Below, one piece after another: positions 58,225-64,000 of a stretch of 64,000 nt of DNA. How positions within the stretch are numbered: position 1 is the first letter of the stretch; each line of letters opens with the position of its first letter. Under the pieces are notes generated by a model. It saw only the letters and a list, made by a program, of their open reading frames with translations. It ran no database searches and was not told the origin of the DNA. This stretch comes from Maea johnstoni (Eukaryota; Annelida; Polychaeta; Spionida; Magelonidae): contig OZ012693.1 of assembly GCA_963942565.1 (NCBI GenBank), positions 4,046,880-4,110,879 of the forward strand. Reading direction: 5' to 3'. Made by a program: the position numbers and the translations under genes.

Positions 58225-58830
58225 TTGTATTCTTATTGCCAATCCATGTAGCCCTATAACTAACCCTTGTAGGCCAATTGCCATTTCCTGTAGCCCCAAT
58301 GATAAACCCCGTAGCCCTATAATTCATTTCTGCTGCCAATCCTGGTAGTCTTATGTCAATCCCTATAGCCCTATAGCCTACCCTAGTAGCTCTACTGCCA
58401 ATCACTGACACCTTTTTGACCGGACCCTTTATCCCTCTTAGCAAGCTCTTTAGCCCGATTGCCGACCATTGTAGCCATTTTGCTTACCCTTGTAGGCTAT
58501 CACCAATCCTTGTAGCCTTTTTGCCAAACCCTGTAGCCCTATTGCCAAACACCATAGCCCTTTTGCTAACCCCTGTATTATGCCAATCTCTGTAGCCCTA
58601 TTCCCAATTCCTGTAGCTCTATTACCAATCCCTGTAGCCCTATTGCCAATCCATGTAGTTTTATGCCGATTCCTATAGCCCTATTGCCAATCCATGTAGT
58701 TTTATGCAGATTCCTGTAGCCCTATTGCCAATTCATGTAGCCTTTTTGGCCAACCCTTAGGCCCCATTGCCAATCCCTGTAGCCCTATTGCTAACATATG
58801 TGGCCATACTGCAAACAATGCAACCCAGTA
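58225..58830. repeat. Minisatellite, about 22-bp unit
   Basis: About 25 diverged units of CCCTGTAGCCCTATTGCCAA. Short minus-strand frames with RATGIG-like repeats come from it. Confidence 0.92.
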
Positions 58831-58839
58831 TTGCCAATC

Positions 58840-60400
58840 TCTAGGCATATAGATGAAACCTTTAATCTTATCCTTTCTATATGAATCTTTCCTTTGAATA
58901 TACCCATCTTGTTTGAATATCTTTGGATGTGTTACATACAGAACCAACTCCTTACACGGAAGAGTACTGGATTTGCCCCTTATCGGTTTCCTACAATCTC
59001 TTTTCTGGACAGGCAAAAATTTCTATGAAGAACTTTCAGTTTTGATTTCTTGTGGGTAATAACCAAATAATTTCCTAACAAACCATCTTCTAGGACATGT
59101 AACTGAACTGTAAATTTCCCTTTTTGACACAATAGGCTACTAAATGTAATTGTATAATGATTTGAAGTAGACTAGTTGCTAAATCAGAACGAGCCGAAAT
59201 CTTGGAATTGCTTTTTTTTTGGACAGGCATTTTTAAAATCCCTACTTAGACCCTGCAGCCTCATAAAACTTTTGCTAGGTGACTGTGTGAGTGTGGAGCA
59301 GCATGCAGTCAGCCCTGACCTTGGTATGAAGACAAATAGTAGTTCTCGGGGCGTAGGGCTAAACTGTGGGCAGGGAAATCAGCCAATCACTCAGCGGTCC
59401 CAAGACGCTGCTTGTGAAAAGGCGAAGAGACCTCCCAACATGGAGGTGAGGGAAAGAAGGTCAAAATTATTAGTTGGGCACCAGGAGAAATCAGAACCAT
59501 TATCAATTATGGAATAATGCGGAGAACTGGAAATTGAAATAAATTTCCTTCCCCCCTCGACCACCTTTATTATCCTATTACGGATGGCCTGATCTAATGT
59601 TTTGGTGACCTCACCCTCAGCCATTTCCAATCTGCAAAAAGACCAATATTCCTCCGTGGTTCAGAGACTACAACCTAGATGAAGGAGGGAGGTAACGGTT
59701 CAGGTCAAATGTGTTATGATAGAATTTAAGTATTCAGCTCTTTAAGGATCAAATTAAATTTAAGTTATATGTGGACCAAGTTGCACATAATCATCATGTT
59801 ATATTCATCTGCTGGAAAAATCTCTCAAGAGACATTTATCTACAGACACTTAATTTCAAGTTTCAACTGAATCAATATAAATAGATGACAAAAGAGAAAC
59901 ATACATGTATTTATCTTCTAAGGTCCTTAATTCACAATGATGTAGCAATATGTTACTAACTTCTCATAGGGGTGGGGGGGGGGGCGGCAACAATTAATTA
60001 TAAAGTAAACAAATAACTCAAATGAAAGGTTACATTTTTCTGATGACTTTTATTCAAATATGTGTATTGAACAGTTGAAACAATATGCCTATAACTTAAA
60101 GGGGCTTCTATTGTAATGGATTGTTCCTGTAATTAAGTGATTGCTCATTTACCTGTAGTTCAATTTAATTGTAGTGGTGCTTGATTTATCAATAAATGAG
60201 TGGTTATTTAGTTTAGGGTGCTTTCTAAATGACTTCTTGGTTGACATGAAAATATAGACCATTCTATAGATATCAGGATGAGACAGGCTAGAAAGATTAG
60301 AGTAGGTTGTTTGGGACCATTTTTGAACACAGGGAGGTGGATATACCTGAAGATACTACACTATCCCATCCCCAAAATATAAATATATTTGAATACTATA
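58840..60400. other. Mostly gene-free stretch; CpG-richer patch at 59.28-59.46 kb
   Basis: The patch has a CCAAT box (AGCCAATCACTCAGCGG) and an ATGGAG|GTGAGG on the plus strand at about 59440, which could be a promoter and first exon. On the minus strand an 80-codon frame (MAEGEVTKTLDQAIRNRI) opens at 59624 after TTTTTGCAG. Neither is matched to a known gene. Confidence 0.25.
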
Positions 60401-60429
60401 ATACACTGGCTGCTCCCCACCCAATTATC

Positions 60430-61135
60430 ATTTCATAAGACATCACTCCCCAAAATTGACAATACATCCCCCAACAACCTTCCACAGAATCATATTTTAC
60501 AAATAAAGGTCTGCTACCCTTCTTCCTAATCCCAATACTAAAGAAACAGAACAGCCCTAGCTCTTGTTGCGGGATTGTATCCGAACTAAGGTCAAGAGAA
60601 ATGGTTCTTAACCCATTAATGCTAAAGTAGAGAATAAACAACTTATCCCCCCCCCTCCTCAGTCCCCACAGAACCTTCCCCAGAATAGTATTTTTTTCAA
60701 ATTGATGCCTCCCCTCCTTCAAGATTCTAATACTATAGAAACCGAGCAGCCCGTGCTCATGTTGCAGGCTTGTATCCAGAGTGAGGTCAAGAGAAATGGT
60801 TCTTAGGACATCACTCCCCAGAATAAACAATTCATCCCAGCATCCCCCTCTCCTCCCCACAGAACCTTCCGATGAATTGTATTTTTTGCTAAAGAAACAG
60901 AGCATCCCTTGCTTTTGAAAGCGAGATTGTATCTAGAGTGGGGTCAAGCAAAATGTTTCTTAAGACATCACTTTCCAGAATAAACAATTCACCCCCATCC
61001 CCCACTCCCCCTCCCCAAACAACCTTCCGCAGAATTATACTTTTCAAATTAAGGTCTCCCCAATACTAAAGAAACGTAGCAGCCCTTGCCCTTGTAGCGG
61101 GCTTGTATCCAGAGAGAGGTCAGGTGAGGTCAAGA
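60430..61135. repeat. Tandem repeat, four units of about 155-190 bp
   Basis: Read on the minus strand each unit has TTGACCTCACTCTGGATACA, GGGCTGCTCGGTTTCTTTAG and GAATTGTTTATTCTGGGGAG. The rightmost unit overlaps the candidate WDR4 first exon. One unit (near 60610) contains CCCATTAATGCTAAAG, a short transposon-like intrusion. The 169-codon minus frame across it is an artefact. Confidence 0.85.
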
Positions 61136-61181
61136 ACTGGTGCCCTCCTAGTCTGAGTACAGTGGCCTGGGTGCCAGCCAT
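61090..61181 (-). CDS. WDR4: Possible WDR4 first coding exon with a GC donor
   Basis: 92 nt from an ATG, 30 codons plus two bases, which is exactly the phase exon 2 needs. It would encode MAGTQATVLRLGGHQFLTSP and a short Ser/Asp-rich tail, then join SEGRQIYSC. Human WDR4 has a comparable run, TLVVRGGSRFLATS, at the same distance before IYDC. The donor would be AAGG|GCAAGG, a GC-AG site, since no GT donor is in phase. Against it: the second half belongs to a 160-bp tandem repeat (60430-61135), and intron 1 would be 15 kb and would contain another exon-like segment. A plausible candidate, not settled. Confidence 0.35.
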
Positions 61182-61392
61182 GCCAGAGCAGCAGCAGCAG
61201 CATCCAGCAGCACACCGGGCCATGCTGCTGCAGCTGTGTGCAGGGTTTAATTGCCAAATAATGTTGCCAGACCAAGTACGAGTGGGCGCCAGGCTACCCA
61301 GCTTAGTAAGATAGTAAATATGTCTTGTTGGGCAAGGAATCTGTCCGTCTGTCATATTCAGGATAAATTATGGCTAGCCTATTGCTAGGGGT

Positions 61393-61670
61393 GGAGGCAT
61401 CGTCTTAGCCAGCAGGGAATCTGGGCCCAAACTCTCACAAATCGCCCTTCAGGACACCAAAATTCTTTTGAAAGTAATTTCTTAATGTGTCAATTTCAAG
61501 CATATAATTAAATTTTTTCCTCCTCAATATAAATACTTTGACTTTTTATAAGGATATTACGCATGATTTCAAAATCCAAACACATGTGTATGGTCATTAT
61601 CTCAGTAAATTGTGATCTCCCTTGAAAAGTAGGATGCCCAAAAATTCTATAAAAGCCAATTTGGGGAAAC
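61393..61670 (+). mobile_element. hAT-like MITE, family E, right end lost
   Basis: Starts CATCGTCTTAGCCAGCAGGG and keeps TTTCAAGCATATAATTAAAT and GGATGCCCAAAAATTCTATA. The right inverted end is missing. Confidence 0.65.
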
Positions 61671-61737
61671 TGGAGGACCTGGGGAAACTTCTGATGGGTC
61701 TCATAGTGTTTAAAGTTAATTTGAATTTGGCTATAGT

Positions 61738-62106
61738 TAGTGTTGGGACGATCATCGATTATAATCGATAATCAATCGTTTACCTCTCTGATTATGATTA
61801 ATCGATTACGAAACTGGCAATCGATAATAATCGGAAAAGGTGACACCTAGTGGCAAAATATAGAACTAAATGACAGACAAGTTGCCAGCTTTCTTGCTAT
61901 GAAACTAAGCTCCAAAAACACTTCAAAACGAAGTTAAGGTAGGTGCTAATAGCAAGTAATTGTCATAGACTATCACTTATTATTAGGCTCTAAGACCTCT
62001 AGTACCTAATTACTGCAAAAGTGCGATGAACTGATTATGATCGATAATCGTTCGGTTGGCTGTAGCTGATTATCGATCATAAAATTGCAACCGATTCCCA
62101 ACCCTA
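61738..62106 (-). mobile_element. hAT-like MITE with ATCGATTA-rich ends, copy 3
   Basis: 369 bp, reversed relative to copies 1 and 2: TAGTGTTGGGACGATCATCG to AAAATTGCAACCGATTCCCA followed by ACCCTA. Exact 8-bp target duplication GCTATAGT at 61730-61737 and 62107-62114. An independent insertion that confirms the family ends. Confidence 0.93.
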
Positions 62107-62119
62107 GCTATAGTAATAG

Positions 62120-62870
62120 ATGAACTCAATTTCATTATCAACAACCATGTTGGGAATCTAGCAAAATGATACTCAACATCACTTCATAAAATGATATTGC
62201 AAAACATAGTCAATTTCAAAATTATTAAGTGAGCCTTTTCTGTATATTTCGATGACCCTTTGGCTCACCCAGGGGAGGGTACTGCATGATATCCAGGAGT
62301 TGGAGGGGGGGTCTACCGTTTCAACCCTGTTTTCAAAATAAAAAGGCCCAGCTGGGAGGGTACCTGATGGCACCCATGTGATCAACCATCATGTCTCATT
62401 TATCACAGGCCGGCCTTTTCATTGTACGACTTATATCTACGCACAGTGAATCCAAATAGGAATTTATATAAAAACTACTATCCTCCATCACTTTACAATT
62501 ACTGAACTATTCCATGAGTAACAGCTGGTTCAAAAAGTAATTATAATTCCTCAAAAAAGTTGAATTGTACATTGCCAAATGTATTTGAAAGCATTTGTGC
62601 CCTATATGTAGTGTTACTACCATATTCATACATATAAATATAATGATGTTAAGAATTCTTTGCATTTTCTGGTTCATCAATATCTCACAAAAACTAACAG
62701 CCTTTTTTGTTGTTAGTATCTGAAAATGTTCTTCAGACAATAGAGTATATATCAAAGAAATTTGACAATTGGCAAATGCATTTGAAATGATTACTTTGCA
62801 GAACCTGCAATCTGTGTTCTGGTAGTATATGCTGTGAATATAATAGCTTTTTCTAGCATGATATTGCGGG
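62120..62870. other. Gene-free stretch
   Basis: AT-rich with a short GGGAGGGTAC motif repeated near 62270 and 62355. The long minus frame starting at 63079 runs through here and through the SINE and is not credible as a gene. Confidence 0.45.
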
Positions 62871-62878
62871 ATGACCCT

Positions 62879-63090
62879 GATAACTATACCTGAGTGGTCT
62901 AAGGCATTCCTACTGACTGCTTGCTGTAGATCACCACTAGCTGGGTTTGAATTCAAACCTGGGCATGTGAGAAAGTTTCCAGTGACTTGATTTTCACAGG
63001 GTACTAGGTTTCTTCCACCACTTACAAACGGCCAGTCACAATTTAGTCTCAATATGGCAGAAAAGGTGACAATAATCAAATTCCAAAATC
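62879..63090 (+). mobile_element. tRNA-derived SINE, most complete copy
   Basis: Head with box A-like GAGTGGTCTAAGGCATTCC (62892 onward) and box B-like GGGTTTGAATTCAAAC (62943 onward), Ser/Leu tRNA style. Body GCATGTGAGAAAGTTTCCAG, GGGTACTAGGTTTCTTCCAC, tail ATATGGCAGAAAAGGTGACA and AAATTCCAAAATCGG. The body is shared with 12637-12777, 55930-56085 and the inverse of 18120-18205. Confidence 0.72.
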
Positions 63091-63099
63091 GGAAACCAT

Positions 63100-64000
63100 G
63101 ATATTGCAGGGGTCACAAACAACTTTTGAAATTCAGGACTGGATGGCGCCTAAATAAGGGAAACTAAGAGGCCCTAGAAAATATTTAAGGGTCCCCAAAT
63201 AATCTTTTCCTCTATTTTCTTTAAATAAAACTGAACAAGATGTGTCTATCTAATTAGATGATAAAGGTATAACTGTATTGAACTAGAAGAGTACAGTTCT
63301 CGATCAATATGAAGGCTGTATCTGGTAACCTTCTTGACCGTCATCAAAAGGTAAGGATCCTAGAGCAAATTTCAGTAGCAAAATCCCTTAAAACAGTCAT
63401 AAGTCTAACCCTGTAATAGTCAACATAAAAATAAATAACTACTAAGAATATATAAAACAAAAGTGATTCCTTGTCCTTCTAATTTGAGATATTCTCAAAG
63501 ATGTCTGATCTTGCTCAAAAACTTTTATTCTTGATCATCTTAGGCACTAGAATTACAAGTCTTCCACAAAAACTAACTGTATTAGCAAAACTACACTCTG
63601 CGAATCCTAACAGTCAACCTTCATCTAATTCATAAACTTAAGAACTATACACACCATAATATCATGTATTTAGTATTTACTATTCGAAGGTCTTAGTCCA
63701 AACCACAATCTTCCAGTGTAGTATCCTTAAAAACTATACTAACTAGTGGTCTTAAGGCTATCAGACATCAATTTACAAATATACCAATGGTTTTGGTACA
63801 CAAGGTGTATATACTGTATCAGATGACCACTCTATCTTAGATGGTATATTTGTTTTGCTTGAAGTTAATTGTCTCCTCCAAGATGTTGCAGACATGCAGT
63901 GACCTATAGGAGACTGATTAAACACTTGATAGAAAAGAGTGAAGATGATTGCAATTCTGTTGACTAAAACTAGACCATCAATTGGTACTCTCCCCTGGGT
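63100..64000. other. Gene-free right edge
   Basis: AT-rich. Weak tandem likeness of about 90 bp (CTAGAATTACAAGTCTTCCA, ATCCTAACAGTCAACCTTCA) but no clear unit. No exon, element end or RNA gene seen. Confidence 0.45.

Noticed and set aside
58225-58830. CRISPR-like regular short repeat
   Set aside because: Units are contiguous 22-bp minisatellite copies with no unique spacers, and the DNA is animal.
59391-59630. 80-codon minus frame starting MAEGEVTKTLDQAIRN
   Set aside because: A preceding TTTTTGCAG is attractive, but only the first 20 residues look protein-like and no partner exon could be joined with confidence; kept only as a note.
60396-60905. 169-codon minus-strand frame
   Set aside because: Follows the 155-190-bp tandem repeat units, whose frame shifts between units; no known domain.
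62507-63079. 190-codon minus-strand frame
   Set aside because: Runs antisense through a tRNA-derived SINE and AT-rich flank; composition is not protein-like.

Overview
This window is non-coding-rich animal genomic DNA. It is AT-rich, packed with microsatellites, tandem arrays, small DNA transposons (MITEs) and tRNA-derived SINE pieces, and carries one scaffold gap of exactly 200 N (11482-11681). The only gene I can name is WDR4, the beta-propeller partner of METTL1 in the tRNA N7-guanosine methyltransferase. It lies on the minus strand as small exons with matching splice phases. Its protein resembles the vertebrate form closely enough to indicate a bilaterian animal. The repeat load, short exons in long introns, and two diverged copies of one segment suggest a highly heterozygous, probably marine, invertebrate. 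I cannot narrow the species from the sequence.

Layout, left to right. 1-11481 is the first copy of a large duplicated segment that ends abruptly at the N gap. 11682-21758 holds WDR4 exons 3 to 8 in minus-strand order, with MITEs, a three-fold tandem repeat (16.25-17.38 kb) and a nested fold-back transposon (19.16-20.45 kb). About 22630-34662 is the second copy of the duplicated segment, lying inside the 24-kb WDR4 intron 2. 34663-45974 continues that intron with several MITEs, CT, ATC and CTA microsatellites and an 89-bp satellite array (42.5-44.6 kb). WDR4 exon 2 is at 45975-46076. 46.1-64 kb holds more MITEs, minisatellites, an isolated exon-like segment ending in a stop (49772-49914), a striking cluster of RFX X-box motifs (57487-57606) and a possible WDR4 first exon (61090-61181) beside a tandem repeat that may derive from it.

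The main structural point is the duplicated segment. The two copies agree over about 11.5-12 kb with scattered substitutions, several indels, a clean 540-bp insertion present only in copy 2, and unequal tandem-repeat numbers. Copy 1 stops exactly at a fixed-size gap and copy 2 is embedded in continuous WDR4 intron. Two haplotypes placed in tandem by the assembler explains this at least as well as a real duplication, and predicts a second set of WDR4 3' exons just left of the window.

The transposon content is unusually readable. hAT-like MITEs have exact 8-bp target duplications, TA-flanked pogo/Tigger-like MITEs are 175 bp each, and TTAA-ended MITEs are abundant. Nested insertions give a relative chronology. 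I saw no retroviral or other capsid-bearing element, no rRNA or tRNA gene, and no CRISPR array.
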